A stretch of DNA of 64,000 nt, from positions 1-64,000 of the forward strand of contig NZ_JBHUEO010000009.1 of assembly GCF_042680885.1 (NCBI RefSeq), written 5' to 3'. This DNA is from Siminovitchia sediminis. GTDB lineage: Bacteria; Bacillota; Bacilli; Bacillales; Bacillaceae_C. Both the position numbers and the translations under genes were made by a program. This document shows positions 35,977 to 44,204 of the stretch, piece after piece. Under the pieces are notes generated by a model. The model was not told the origin of the DNA and ran no database searches. It was given only the letters and a program-made list of their open reading frames with translations. Position 1 is the first letter of the stretch, and each line of letters begins with the position of its first letter.

Positions 35977-36012
35977 AACGTTTGCTCCATCCCTATGGAC
36001 AGGCGTTTTTTT
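35977..36012 (+). terminator. Terminator of the ABC transporter operon
   Basis: AAACG...CGTTT outer stem with inner CCAT-CCCT-ATGG hairpin and a run of seven T, 20 bases after the ATPase stop. It separates the transporter from the activator gene. Confidence 0.6.
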
Positions 36013-36084
36013 GTATGTATGGGACTGGCAGCGCTTGTTCAGACGGTTTACACTAGGGATAGAAGCAAGTTGGGGGAGATACCT

Positions 36085-37962
36085 TTGATCAAAATTAAAT
36101 TGGTTGTGCCTGCTGAAAACTATATCAAACATGCGCAGGACCGCTTTGAAGAATTTATTCGCCAGGAAGCCAAGGAATCCCCGGAGGAACATCTGGAATT
36201 TGAACTGGAGGAAGTGGTGATTCCAACAGATCAGATCAGGGAAACCACATTGGATGCGGACGTTATCATCTCAAGGGGGTTGGTGACAAAACTTCTAAAA
36301 GAGTACCATGAAGCGGTCCCCATAGTGGATATCCCTGTGCAGGGCATTGACTTGATTCGAAGTCTGGTTGAATCCAAAAAACGTTTCGGCAGGAAAAAAG
36401 TAGCAGTGATCGGAGCGGCGAATATGATCTACGGAGTGGAAAATTTGGAAGAGATCATTGATCTTCCGATTCAAAAATATATTTTAGACGACATTACGTC
36501 TTCTGACAAAACCGTTGACCAGGCAGTAAAAGATGGCTGTGAAATTATATTAAGCGGGCTCAATACGAATAAATATGCCAAACAAATCGGGATTCAGACG
36601 ATGCTCATTGAAACAGGAAAGGAGTCCTTCCGTCAAGCCCTTGTCGAAGCAAAACGCCTGGCAGTGGTCAGTAGAAAAGAACAGGAAAAGGCGAGGCGTT
36701 ACCAAACGATTCTGGATCATGCCTACGAAGGTGTCATTGCGGTGGATTTAAGAAAGAGAATTTCGGTGTTCAATTCTTCCGCACAACAAATTTTATCCAT
36801 ATCCAACGAGAATTTGATTGGCCGCCCGATTGATGAGATTTTAAAGAAGGGAAAATTCCTTGACCTGTTGTTGAGCGGCGATCCTTTTCAAGAAGAAATC
36901 GTGACCTATAACTCCATACAATTGTCTGTGAAAAAAGCCGGTATTTTTTTAAAAGGAAAACGAACCGGAGATATGGTGGCCTTTCAGGATGTTACCGGCA
37001 TCCAGGAAATGGAAGGGAAAATACGGAAAAAAATTCATTCACGGGGACTTACGGCAAAGTATACCTTTGAAGATATTTTATATGAAAGCGATTTGATCGG
37101 GCAGACCGTGAAAACTGCAAAATTATATAGCGAAGCGGACTCCAACATTTTGATTGTCGGTGAAACCGGAACAGGAAAAGAGATGTTTGCCCAAAGTATT
37201 CATCAGTACAGTACCCGGAGGAATCAGCCTTTTGTTGCCATCAACTGTGCTGCACTCCCGGAAAGCCTTCTTGAAAGCGAGTTGTTCGGATATGCGGAAG
37301 GTGCATTTACAGGTGCTATGAAGGGAGGAAAGCAGGGATTTTTTGAGCTTGCCCACCGGGGAACGCTCTTTTTGGATGAGATTGGAGAAATATCTCCCAG
37401 CCTTCAAAGCCGTCTTCTCCGCGTATTGCAGGAAAAAGAAATTATGAGAATCGGCGATGATAAAGTAATTCCTGTTGATGTGAGGATTATCGCAGCAACC
37501 AACAGGGACCTGATGGAAATGGTGAAAAACAATGAATTCAGGGCGGATCTATTTTACCGCCTGAGTGTTCTGGACCTTCTTCTGCCTTCTCTCCGTGAAC
37601 ATCCCGAGGATATCCCCGTATTGGCCGAAGCCTTTATGAAACACAAAAGGCTGACGGAAAAAGCCAAAGAAAGATTAAAAAAAGAACCATGGGAGGGGAA
37701 TGTCCGGCAACTGCAAAATTTTTGCGAACGCTTGACTGTTCTTTTTAAGGGGACTGTCATTGATGTCCATGACATTGAGAAACATCTGCCCATTCGATCT
37801 GCTGAACAAAGTGCCGAAATCACCTACATGTCCGAGAAAGAAAGAATATTGGCAGCTCTTGAACAGCATCATTTTCATAAAGGCAAAGCTGCTTCTTCAT
37901 TAGGTATGAGCCGGACAACTTTTTGGAGAAAACTGAAAAAGTGGAACATCGATATTGACTGA
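36085..37962 (+). CDS. sigma54-dependent activator with PrpR_N sensor domain
   Basis: Enhancer-binding protein of 625 residues: PrpR_N sensor (about 1-190), PAS domain (about 205-310), AAA+ domain (about 335-560) with Walker A GETGTGKE, an intact sigma54-contact GAFTGA loop, Walker B GTLFLDEIGE and the arginine-finger region FRADLFYRLSVL, then a Fis-type HTH (ILAALEQHHFHKGKAASSLG, MSRTTFWRKLKKW). TTG 36085 after GGGGGAG is chosen; the frame opens at 35995 inside the upstream terminator. It should activate the -24/-12 promoter before glcD, 94 bases past its stop. PrpR_N proteins usually sense small carboxylic acids. Confidence 0.95.
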   Translation: MIKIKLVVPAENYIKHAQDRFEEFIRQEAKESPEEHLEFELEEVVIPTDQIRETTLDADVIISRGLVTKLLKEYHEAVPIVDIPVQGIDLIRSLVESKKRFGRKKVAVIGAANMIYGVENLEEIIDLPIQKYILDDITSSDKTVDQAVKDGCEIILSGLNTNKYAKQIGIQTMLIETGKESFRQALVEAKRLAVVSRKEQEKARRYQTILDHAYEGVIAVDLRKRISVFNSSAQQILSISNENLIGRPIDEILKKGKFLDLLLSGDPFQEEIVTYNSIQLSVKKAGIFLKGKRTGDMVAFQDVTGIQEMEGKIRKKIHSRGLTAKYTFEDILYESDLIGQTVKTAKLYSEADSNILIVGETGTGKEMFAQSIHQYSTRRNQPFVAINCAALPESLLESELFGYAEGAFTGAMKGGKQGFFELAHRGTLFLDEIGEISPSLQSRLLRVLQEKEIMRIGDDKVIPVDVRIIAATNRDLMEMVKNNEFRADLFYRLSVLDLLLPSLREHPEDIPVLAEAFMKHKRLTEKAKERLKKEPWEGNVRQLQNFCERLTVLFKGTVIDVHDIEKHLPIRSAEQSAEITYMSEKERILAALEQHHFHKGKAASSLGMSRTTFWRKLKKWNIDID

Positions 37963-37980
37963 AACTCTTTGCGGTGAAGT

Positions 37981-38035
37981 GAAACGTTGTGAAACATAAT
38001 GTTAATTTTTGAAACAACAGTGTGAATGTTTCGCC
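37981..38035 (+). promoter_or_regulatory. Candidate upstream activator sites
   Basis: GAAAC occurs at 37981, 37991 and 38011 and inversely as GTTTC at 38028, within the 80 bases upstream of the sigma54 promoter. The position suits binding of the adjacent activator; the exact site is not defined. Confidence 0.4.
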
Positions 38036-38056
38036 GGGCTGTGGCAATATTTTTTA

Positions 38057-38073
38057 TTGGCATGGTATTTGCA
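38057..38073 (+). promoter_or_regulatory. sigma54 (-24/-12) promoter of glcDF
   Basis: TTGGCATGGTATTTGCA matches the SigL/RpoN consensus TGGCAC-N5-TTGCW, with GG (38059-38060) and GC (38071-38072) correctly 10 bases apart, 50 bases before the glcD start. The gene for a sigma54 activator is immediately upstream. Confidence 0.92.
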
Positions 38074-38122
38074 TTATTAAAAGGGTGAATGATTCACTTG
38101 ACTGATAGATGGAGTGACCGAT

Positions 38123-39529
38123 ATGCAAACAGAGAAAATTCTTCAATCCTTACAAACGATCTTTCCTAAAGAGAGGATCTTAACAGATTTAGCCAACCGA
38201 TATTCGTATAGCTTTGATGCCTCCTTTGGGGAATATTTGCCCGATTTGGTCGTGCAGCCCGAGAATAAAGAACAAATCGCTGCTTTGATCAAATTGGCAA
38301 ATGAATATAAAATTCCGGTATATCCGAGAGGGGCGGCCACTTCCTTGAGCGGCGGTTCGCTTGCTGTCAAAGGCGGCATCGTCCTGGATATGTCACAGTT
38401 TACCAAGAAACTGGTCATCGATCGGGAAAACTTATTGGCCATTGTGACACCGAGTGTGATTACGGGCGATATCCATCAGCAGGCCGAAGAAGCCGGACTT
38501 TTCTACCCGCCTGATCCGAGTAGTTCACATGTATCGACGATCGGCGGGAACTTGCTGGAAAACTCCAGTGGCCCCAAGGGATTGAAATATGGAACTACCA
38601 AAGAGTATGTCATTGGTCTCGAGGTAGTTACCCCCACTGGTGAAATCATCAGAACCGGCGGGAAAACGGTGAAAAATGTGACGGGTTATGATTTAACCCG
38701 GCTCATCGTTGGATCCGAAGGGACGCTTGGAATTGTGACAGAAGCGACTTTGAGGCTCATCCCCAAACCGCAGGCAAGAAAAACATTATTGGCGTCATTT
38801 CATAGACTGGTTGATTCAGGTCATGCGATTACGCAGATTCTGGCTGCAGGCATTTTGCCGAGTGCCATGGAATTAATGGACAATGCGTGTATCCGGGCAG
38901 TGGAAAATTACACCCCGAGCGGCTTGCCTGTCGAGGCAGAAGCGATCATCATCGTGGAAATCGACGGCCATGAAGCTGCCATTGAAGAAGAAATCAGCAG
39001 ATGTGAAAAAATCTGTTTTGAACAAGGAGCAACAGAAGTCAAGGTTGCCAAGGACGAGGCATCAAGGGCAGGCATCTGGAAAGCGAGGAAAATGGTGTCT
39101 CCTGCGATTACACAGATGGGACCGACAAAAATATCTGAAGATGCCACTGTTCCGCGCAGCGAAATCCCGAAAATGATGGAAAAGCTGCATGCGATCCGGG
39201 ATAAATACAATTTGAATCTCGTTGTATTCGGCCATGCCGGTGATGGGAATCTGCATCCGAACATTATTACCGATAAACGTAATGTGGAAGAGATGAAAAG
39301 GGTGGAGAACGCAGTCAGTGAAATTTTTGAGGCGGCCATTGAACTGGGCGGCACTTTATCCGGTGAACATGGAATCGGTACGCTCAAATCTCCGTATATG
39401 GAAATGGAGCTGGGCAAGGATGGTCTCATGATGATGCGAAAAATCAAGGATGCCTGGGATCCGAATGGAATTTTAAATCCGGGAAAAATTTTTCCTGAGC
39501 CCGGCCAGACAAAGGTGGCGTTATTATGA
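38123..39529 (+). CDS. glcD: FAD-linked 2-hydroxyacid oxidase subunit (GlcD-like)
   Basis: Flavoprotein of 468 residues oxidising glycolate or another D-2-hydroxyacid. FAD-binding PCMH domain (about 35-215) with PRGAATSLSGGSLAV and PPDPSSSHVSTIGGNLLENSSGPKG (in parts: PPDPSSSHVSTIGGN, LLENSSGPKG), and a FAD-oxidase_C domain with FGHAGDGNLHPN and SGEHGIGTLK. ATG 38123 has GGAG 8 bases upstream. It overlaps glcF by 4 bases. No glcE gene is present, as in other two-gene Gram-positive systems. D-lactate and 2-hydroxyglutarate are alternative substrates. Confidence 0.9.
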   Translation: MQTEKILQSLQTIFPKERILTDLANRYSYSFDASFGEYLPDLVVQPENKEQIAALIKLANEYKIPVYPRGAATSLSGGSLAVKGGIVLDMSQFTKKLVIDRENLLAIVTPSVITGDIHQQAEEAGLFYPPDPSSSHVSTIGGNLLENSSGPKGLKYGTTKEYVIGLEVVTPTGEIIRTGGKTVKNVTGYDLTRLIVGSEGTLGIVTEATLRLIPKPQARKTLLASFHRLVDSGHAITQILAAGILPSAMELMDNACIRAVENYTPSGLPVEAEAIIIVEIDGHEAAIEEEISRCEKICFEQGATEVKVAKDEASRAGIWKARKMVSPAITQMGPTKISEDATVPRSEIPKMMEKLHAIRDKYNLNLVVFGHAGDGNLHPNIITDKRNVEEMKRVENAVSEIFEAAIELGGTLSGEHGIGTLKSPYMEMELGKDGLMMMRKIKDAWDPNGILNPGKIFPEPGQTKVALL

Positions 39530-40857
39530 CAATCACTGCTGACAAACAAGAAAATAAATATGTCTCACTTCTTCATGACCTTACGTATGAAGCGGCAAAT
39601 ATGTGCGTACAGTGCGGATACTGCCTGCCGGCCTGCCCGACGTATGAATCCATGGGAAGTGAGGCTCAGTCCCCCCGCGGCCGTATCAATCTTGTAAAAA
39701 TGGCTGCAGAAGGGAAAATAGATTTACAAAAAGACCTTGCAGAGCCGATCGATCTATGTCTGGGCTGCCGTGCCTGTGAGACAGCCTGCCCAGTGAATGT
39801 GCCATATGGCCATATTTACGAGGCAGCAAAAGAAGTCATCACGTTACAGCAAAAAGAAGAACAGAAAGAAACTTCAGCCGGAATGAAAATGCGGAACCAA
39901 GTATTGAACAACCTTTTTCCCCACAAAAACCGCCTTCGGTTTCTTGGCAATGCCACGTGGCTTTACCAAAAAACAGGCGTCAATAAAATGGCTCAAAATC
40001 TGAAGCTGGTGGAAAAGGTGTCGCAGCCGATGGGGCAATTTGAAAAGGTGCTGCCTAGGGTTGAGTCGCCTTGGAAACGATATAAATTCGGGGATGTATA
40101 TGCTCCCAAAGGATCGAAAAAAATGACTGTGGCTTTTTTTCCTGGCTGCATTATGGATGCGGTGATGTCCAAAATCAACCGGCTGACAATTGAACTTCTC
40201 CAGAGCGTCGGCTGTGAAGTTTTTATTCCGAAAAGACAGAATTGCTGCGGTGCTCTTCATGCCCATCAGGGCAGTATGGAAGAAGCCAAGGAGCTGGCAA
40301 AAGCTAATATTGAAGCATTTGAATCATCGGGGGCGGAATATTTTATTAACAATGCCGGAGGCTGCGGGGCGATGCTTCGGGAATATGATGACTTATTTAA
40401 AGAAGACGTTGAGTGGCATGAGCGGGCAAAAGACTTTGCTGCAAAAACGAAAGATATCACGGAAATTCTTGTTGAACTCGGGCCTCTTCCGTTCAAAAAA
40501 AATTGGGAGGGAATGATCACATATCAAGATTCATGCCATTTGAGAAATGTTCAAGGGGTCTCGGACCAGCCGAGGGAACTCCTTCGCTCCATTCCGGGTG
40601 CCACGTATGTGGAAATGGAGGGAAGTGACCGCTGTTGCGCTTCGGGAGGAATTTATAACCTCATCCATTTTGATGAATCTATGAAAATACTGGATGATAA
40701 AATGGAGAAGGCGAAAGAAACGAAAGCTCAAACGATTGTCACGACGAACCCCGGCTGCTTACTGCAGATGAGACTCGGGGTGGAAAGAAGCGGTGCGGAA
40801 GAGACCGAAGCATTGCATATTGTGGAAGTGCTGGCGGAAGCCTGTGATATTCATTGA
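39526..40857 (+). CDS. glcF: Iron-sulfur subunit of 2-hydroxyacid oxidase (GlcF-like)
   Basis: Electron-transfer partner of the upstream flavoprotein, 443 residues. Two [4Fe-4S] ferredoxin motifs are intact (CVQCGYCLPACPTY at about 27-40, CLGCRACETACPVNV at about 77-91), followed by two Cys-rich CCG domains (FFPGCIMD...NCCGALHAHQG and DSCHLRN...DRCCASGG) that bind further clusters or quinone-linked cofactors. Electrons presumably reach the quinone pool. The 4-base ATGA overlap with glcD implies stoichiometric synthesis. A strong terminator follows. Confidence 0.92.
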   Translation: MTITADKQENKYVSLLHDLTYEAANMCVQCGYCLPACPTYESMGSEAQSPRGRINLVKMAAEGKIDLQKDLAEPIDLCLGCRACETACPVNVPYGHIYEAAKEVITLQQKEEQKETSAGMKMRNQVLNNLFPHKNRLRFLGNATWLYQKTGVNKMAQNLKLVEKVSQPMGQFEKVLPRVESPWKRYKFGDVYAPKGSKKMTVAFFPGCIMDAVMSKINRLTIELLQSVGCEVFIPKRQNCCGALHAHQGSMEEAKELAKANIEAFESSGAEYFINNAGGCGAMLREYDDLFKEDVEWHERAKDFAAKTKDITEILVELGPLPFKKNWEGMITYQDSCHLRNVQGVSDQPRELLRSIPGATYVEMEGSDRCCASGGIYNLIHFDESMKILDDKMEKAKETKAQTIVTTNPGCLLQMRLGVERSGAEETEALHIVEVLAEACDIH

Positions 40858-40862
40858 TTACT

Positions 40863-40902
40863 CAGCCTTGTGCTGCAGGGAACTGCAGCACAGGGCTCTT
40901 TT
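40863..40902 (+). terminator. Terminator of glcDF
   Basis: AGCCTTGTGCTGCAG and CTGCAGCACAGGGCT form a near-perfect stem with a four-base loop, followed by TTTTATTATT. Confidence 0.85.
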
Positions 40903-40930
40903 ATTATTATGAAACTTTCCGGCACCTCAT

Positions 40931-40956
40931 GTTTAACGTTTTTAATAGAGGGGTAT
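40931..40956 (+). promoter_or_regulatory. sigmaB-type promoter
   Basis: GTTTAA (40931-40936), 14 bases, GGGTAT (40951-40956): an exact match to the general-stress consensus GTTTAA-N12-15-GGGWAW. The next gene starts 115 bases downstream, leaving a leader of about 105 bases. Confidence 0.78.
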
Positions 40957-40964
40957 GTAGTATT

Positions 40965-41070
40965 TTAAAGAAAGAGCCATACGGCGGATCAAACAGCTTG
41001 AGGCAAGCAAACCGGGTTGGCCGCAACCCCGTCGCCCCAAGTTGTACAAATATGGAGAGGGGGCATTACA
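40965..41070 (+). other. Structured 5' leader of unknown type
   Basis: Contains GCTTG-AGG-CAAGC (about 40996-41008) and a second stem CGGGTTG-GCCG-CAACCCCG (about 41014-41032); CCAAG at 41038-41042 could pair alternatively with the first CTTG. No terminator is present and the ribosome site GGAGAGGGGG is outside the stems. I do not match it to a known riboswitch class. Confidence 0.35.
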
Positions 41071-41526
41071 GTGAGTACAACGCAATCTCACTATCTTGAT
41101 CAACAACAGGAAGCAAATCTAATGATCAAATCTTTTGTAAAAGGTGATCCTTCGCCTTTTCCACATATCGACTATTCAACAACCTGCGTGTATGAACTGA
41201 CCGATTATACGCTGAGGACACCATTGGAGAAAATGGATGTATTTAACCGGCTGCTGGATTTGCCGCATCCCTGCGAAGTATGGATTTTGCCGGTCACAGA
41301 GGAAGCCACATCTCTTTTGAAAGATATGCCGAAAGATGAAACCTATGAAAAAACCGCTGCGCTGTTTTCCATGCTGTCCAGCGTCAAAGAACAAATCGAA
41401 ACAGATCGAACCTTCCTCATTGCCCACAGAGAATATTGCCATGACATCATCCGCTCACTGGAAAACCTGGGATTCACGATCACGGAAAAAACACAGGAAG
41501 AACTGCAAACCATCACCATAGCCTAA
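41071..41526 (+). CDS. Hypothetical protein, probable general-stress gene
   Basis: Soluble protein of 151 residues with no family I recognise. It begins MSTTQSHYLDQQQEANLMIKS from GTG 41071, directly after GGAGAGGGGG; the frame is open back to 41017 through the structured leader. Mixed alpha/beta composition, acidic, no signal peptide, one Cys in YSTTCVYEL, one in PHPCEVW and one in REYCHD. The sigmaB promoter upstream suggests induction by stress. Monocistronic with its own terminator. Confidence 0.7.
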   Translation: MSTTQSHYLDQQQEANLMIKSFVKGDPSPFPHIDYSTTCVYELTDYTLRTPLEKMDVFNRLLDLPHPCEVWILPVTEEATSLLKDMPKDETYEKTAALFSMLSSVKEQIETDRTFLIAHREYCHDIIRSLENLGFTITEKTQEELQTITIA

Positions 41527-41530
41527 TACT

Positions 41531-41565
41531 GGGACCGGCCCTTACTTAGGGGCCGGCTTTTTTCG
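41531..41565 (+). terminator. Terminator of the stress-gene candidate
   Basis: CCGGCCC-N7-GGGGCCGG stem followed by CTTTTTTC. Confidence 0.85.
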
Positions 41566-41730
41566 TTTCGACAGGTGCCTGTCACGCCCCGAAATTCATC
41601 GAATATTGTCGAAAGTGTCATGCAGGATAGTTAAATTTTGGAATTTTCATGAATTAGTAGTATGTTATAGGTAGAGGGAATGTATCTGCGCTATGTCTGC
41701 ATGGATATGGCCAGCAAAGGGGGAGTGCCG

Positions 41731-42669
41731 ATGCACGTTGTTATTGCCGGCGGAAGCGGGTTCGTCGGACAGGCCTTGCAGGAAACGCTGCTGTCTCATC
41801 GTGAGAATCATGTGACGGTCTTATCACGGAATCCGGAAAAAATTGAACAGTCGGATCGGCTGAAAGCTGTAGAGTGGCTGAATGAAGGGAGCAGGCCCGA
41901 AGAAAAATTAAACGATGTAGATGCTGTGGTCAATCTGGCTGGAGAGTCCATAAACGGACTCAGATGGACAACTCAAAAAAAGAAGCGGATTGTCCGAAGC
42001 CGCCTGAAAGCAACAGATCAGATTCTGGAACTGCTCGGAAAGCTGGAGCCTAAACCAAAAGTGTTGGTGAATGCTTCTGCTGTTGGTTATTATGGCATGT
42101 CCGAAACCGGCTGTTATACGGAGAAACACCAAAGTACAGCAGATGATTTTCTGGCAAAAACGGTTCAAAAGTGGGAGGAACGGGCTGCTGAGGCCAACCG
42201 GCTGGGTGTTCGTACCGTTTTTGCCCGTTTTGGACTTGTCCTGGGTACAAAGGGAGCCCTGCCGTTAATGGCTCTTCCGTACCGGTTCAGAATAGGCGGC
42301 ACGCTGGGATCGGGCAGACAATGGGTATCCTGGATTCACGTCAAGGATGCTGCAAGGATAATTCAGTTCGCCATCCATACGCCGGAAGTTGAAGGCCCTT
42401 TCAATGTAACCGCTCCACATCCTGTGACGATGAAAACATTTGGAGAGATACTCGGTGCTTCTCTAAGAAAGCCTCATTGGCTTCCGGTCCCGGAAGGAAT
42501 CATAAAGCTGGCTCTTGGTGAAATGAGCAGCATGCTCGTTCAAGGACAGCAGGTAATCCCTGAAAAAGCAATCCAACTTCAGTATGATTTTCAATTTCCG
42601 AAGTTGAACGAGGCCCTTTCAGATACTTTACAAAATGATGAAAAATACAGGTTTTTTAAGAAAAAATAG
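41731..42669 (+). CDS. TIGR01777 family NAD(P)-dependent epimerase-like protein
   Basis: Extended short-chain dehydrogenase-like protein of 312 residues, the family of E. coli YfcH and B. subtilis YfhF. Nucleotide motif VVIAGGSGFVGQALQETLL, the AVVNLAGESINGLRWTTQKK segment typical of TIGR01777, SAVGYYGMSE, and the DUF1731 C-terminus (KALPLMALPYRFRIGG-like segment near 195; QVIPEKAIQLQYDFQFPKL at the end). ATG 41731 has AAAGGGGGAG upstream; the frame opens at 41680. The catalytic role of the family is unestablished. Confidence 0.88.
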   Translation: MHVVIAGGSGFVGQALQETLLSHRENHVTVLSRNPEKIEQSDRLKAVEWLNEGSRPEEKLNDVDAVVNLAGESINGLRWTTQKKKRIVRSRLKATDQILELLGKLEPKPKVLVNASAVGYYGMSETGCYTEKHQSTADDFLAKTVQKWEERAAEANRLGVRTVFARFGLVLGTKGALPLMALPYRFRIGGTLGSGRQWVSWIHVKDAARIIQFAIHTPEVEGPFNVTAPHPVTMKTFGEILGASLRKPHWLPVPEGIIKLALGEMSSMLVQGQQVIPEKAIQLQYDFQFPKLNEALSDTLQNDEKYRFFKKK

Positions 42670-42684
42670 ATTTATCTACCAAAA

Positions 42685-42711
42685 TATGCTACTATTTATC
42701 TATAAGTAGCA
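42685..42711 (+). promoter_or_regulatory. Inverted-repeat operator before the RRNPP regulator
   Basis: ATGCTACT (42685-42692) and AGTAGCAT (42704-42711) are perfect inverted arms with an 11-base AT-rich spacer, ending 18 bases before the regulator start. The arms with flanking T/A resemble the TATG...CATA ends of PlcR boxes. Its place at the promoter of an HTH-TPR gene suggests autoregulation. Confidence 0.65.
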
Positions 42712-42729
42712 TGACTAGAGGATGAAACA

Positions 42730-43968
42730 ATGGATTTGGAGAAAATAAATATCGGAGCTTTGATTAAGTATCACCGCCAACTGCGAAATATGACCCAGTC
42801 CGAACTATGTCAGGGCATCTGCTCAGTCACTCATTTGAGCAAATTTGAGAATTACAACAAAGAGGTAAATCAGGAAACGATTATGCTCTTGCTTGAGCGT
42901 TTGGGTATTTCGTTGGATTCGATTCAAAGAGCATCAAAATCAATTGCAGCCGATCTCTCTCATTTGCTGGATGCTGTTCTGTCCTACGACAAAAAACGGG
43001 CAACGGAATGTTATCACCGTGTGGAAGAGCAGCGGGAATATATCACCTTCTCCAATTACATAGCACGCTACCATTTATATTTATACAGATACTTTCTTCT
43101 TGTTAACGATATTGAGAGCGCTGAGAAGGAGCAGGAGATCATCAGGCAGATTGCCAACTCACTTGCTGCCCAGGAAAGAGAGCTCAGCGAATATTTAAAT
43201 GCGATTTTCTTCATGTTCAAAGGGGAATATAAAACTTCCTTGGATATCCTGTTAAAGGTGGAAGCCAATGATTTGCTCCCATCCTCGTGGAAAGCGGAAC
43301 TGTATTATTTTATCGCATTCAACTTTGGCAATCTGAAAGACAACAGCAGTTGTGTGGCCTATGGGCTTAAGGCTTTGGAGGAATATTCCAGGACATTCAA
43401 TTATTTGAGAATTTTGCATACTCAATTTTTACTGGGAATCGCCTACACTGACTTGGGATTGTATGATAATGCCGAAGAACAGTATAGTTATATATTTAAA
43501 AATATGAATTTAATTAATGCGGATGAACTAATATCTGCCATGTATAACAACTATGCCTTGCTGCTGGAGAAAACAGGGAAAATTGAAGATGCATTCAAAT
43601 ATTATCTTCTGTCCATGGAACATGCCAAAACCGATTATGAATATTTGCTCAGCCTGTGCAGTTATACTGAATTGCTGATCACACAGGGGAAAAAGGAAGA
43701 AGCGCTTCGAAATATCACGAAAATCTTGCGCGAAACGAAGGCGAGTACCATGAAGAAGCAGCAGCTTATTTTCAGGTACTATCAGTATTCATTAAAAGGC
43801 CAGAAAGAAAAGGCGATGAATTATTTAGAGGAAGAAGTCCTCCCCTATTTGGATAAATTCTTTTATATTGAGGATTATAATAAGTTTGCTTTATCTCTGG
43901 CTTCATATTATGCAGCAATAGATACAGATAAAGCACTCTATTATTATAAAAAAATAGCAGAAAGGTGA
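42730..43968 (+). CDS. HTH-TPR regulator of the RRNPP quorum-sensing type
   Basis: Protein of 412 residues with an N-terminal XRE/HTH_3 domain (about 8-62: LIKYHRQLRNMTQSELCQG, VTHLSKFENYNKEVNQET) and a long all-helical region of TPR-like repeats (about 75-410, for example LLGIAYTDLGLYDNAEEQYSYI and AMYNNYALLLEKTGKIEDAF in consecutive pieces). Size and layout match PlcR/NprR/AimR-class receptors, whose TPRs bind a re-imported peptide. AGAGGATG precedes ATG 42730. A short ORF for an exported peptide begins 7 bases after its stop, exactly where propeptide genes of this class sit. Target genes beyond its own promoter are unknown. Confidence 0.88.
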   Translation: MDLEKINIGALIKYHRQLRNMTQSELCQGICSVTHLSKFENYNKEVNQETIMLLLERLGISLDSIQRASKSIAADLSHLLDAVLSYDKKRATECYHRVEEQREYITFSNYIARYHLYLYRYFLLVNDIESAEKEQEIIRQIANSLAAQERELSEYLNAIFFMFKGEYKTSLDILLKVEANDLLPSSWKAELYYFIAFNFGNLKDNSSCVAYGLKALEEYSRTFNYLRILHTQFLLGIAYTDLGLYDNAEEQYSYIFKNMNLINADELISAMYNNYALLLEKTGKIEDAFKYYLLSMEHAKTDYEYLLSLCSYTELLITQGKKEEALRNITKILRETKASTMKKQQLIFRYYQYSLKGQKEKAMNYLEEEVLPYLDKFFYIEDYNKFALSLASYYAAIDTDKALYYYKKIAER

Positions 43969-43975
43969 TGAGAAA

Positions 43976-44083
43976 ATGAGAAAGCTTATGCTGACAGCAG
44001 GCGTTGCCTGGGCGATTTACGTTGCTCCGATTATCGGAGGTGGTGTTGGACCACAGTCACCGCCAATTTTCCCGCCAATCTAA
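43976..44083 (+). CDS. Candidate signalling propeptide, cognate of the upstream regulator
   Basis: 35 codons, MRKLMLTAGVAWAIYVAPII then GGGVGPQSPPIFPPI. A short basic start, a hydrophobic core of about 16 residues, and a polar Gly/Pro tail form a classic secreted propeptide; the tail contains the internal repeat PPI-F-PPI, so a mature signal such as the last 7 or so residues is plausible. AAAGGTGATG at the regulator's 3' end provides the ribosome site, so translation is probably coupled. The ORF is followed after 17 bases by a terminator, making regulator plus peptide a closed two-gene unit. The sequence is not one of the PapR, NprX, Phr or AimP peptides I know. Confidence 0.75.
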   Translation: MRKLMLTAGVAWAIYVAPIIGGGVGPQSPPIFPPI

Positions 44084-44100
44084 AAAACGGTTGGAACACT

Positions 44101-44124
44101 GCTCCTTTTTAGGAGCGTTTTTTA
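44101..44124 (+). terminator. Terminator of the regulator-peptide unit
   Basis: GCTCC-TTTTTA-GGAGC hairpin followed by GTTTTTTATTT. Confidence 0.7.
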
Positions 44125-44156
44125 TTTGCGTCAAAACGGGAACAGGCGCTTCTGCT

Positions 44157-44184
44157 TTGGTTCCACCGGATTGTAATGTATAAT
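44157..44184 (+). promoter_or_regulatory. sigmaA promoter of the thiamine-precursor operon
   Basis: TTGGTT (44157-44162), 16 bases, TATAAT (44179-44184), about 20 bases before the TPP riboswitch. Confidence 0.65.
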
Positions 44185-44204
44185 GATATTTGAATAAATC
44201 ATGC

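Noticed and set aside
35995..36084. Longer N-terminus for the sigma54 activator
   Set aside because: The extension overlaps the upstream terminator and lacks a ribosome site, while TTG 36085 has GGGGGAG correctly spaced and starts the PrpR_N fold.
42730..44083. The regulator-peptide pair as a phage arbitrium (AimR-AimP) module
   Set aside because: No integrase, AimX-like RNA, terminase or other phage gene lies nearby; the neighbours are housekeeping-type genes.
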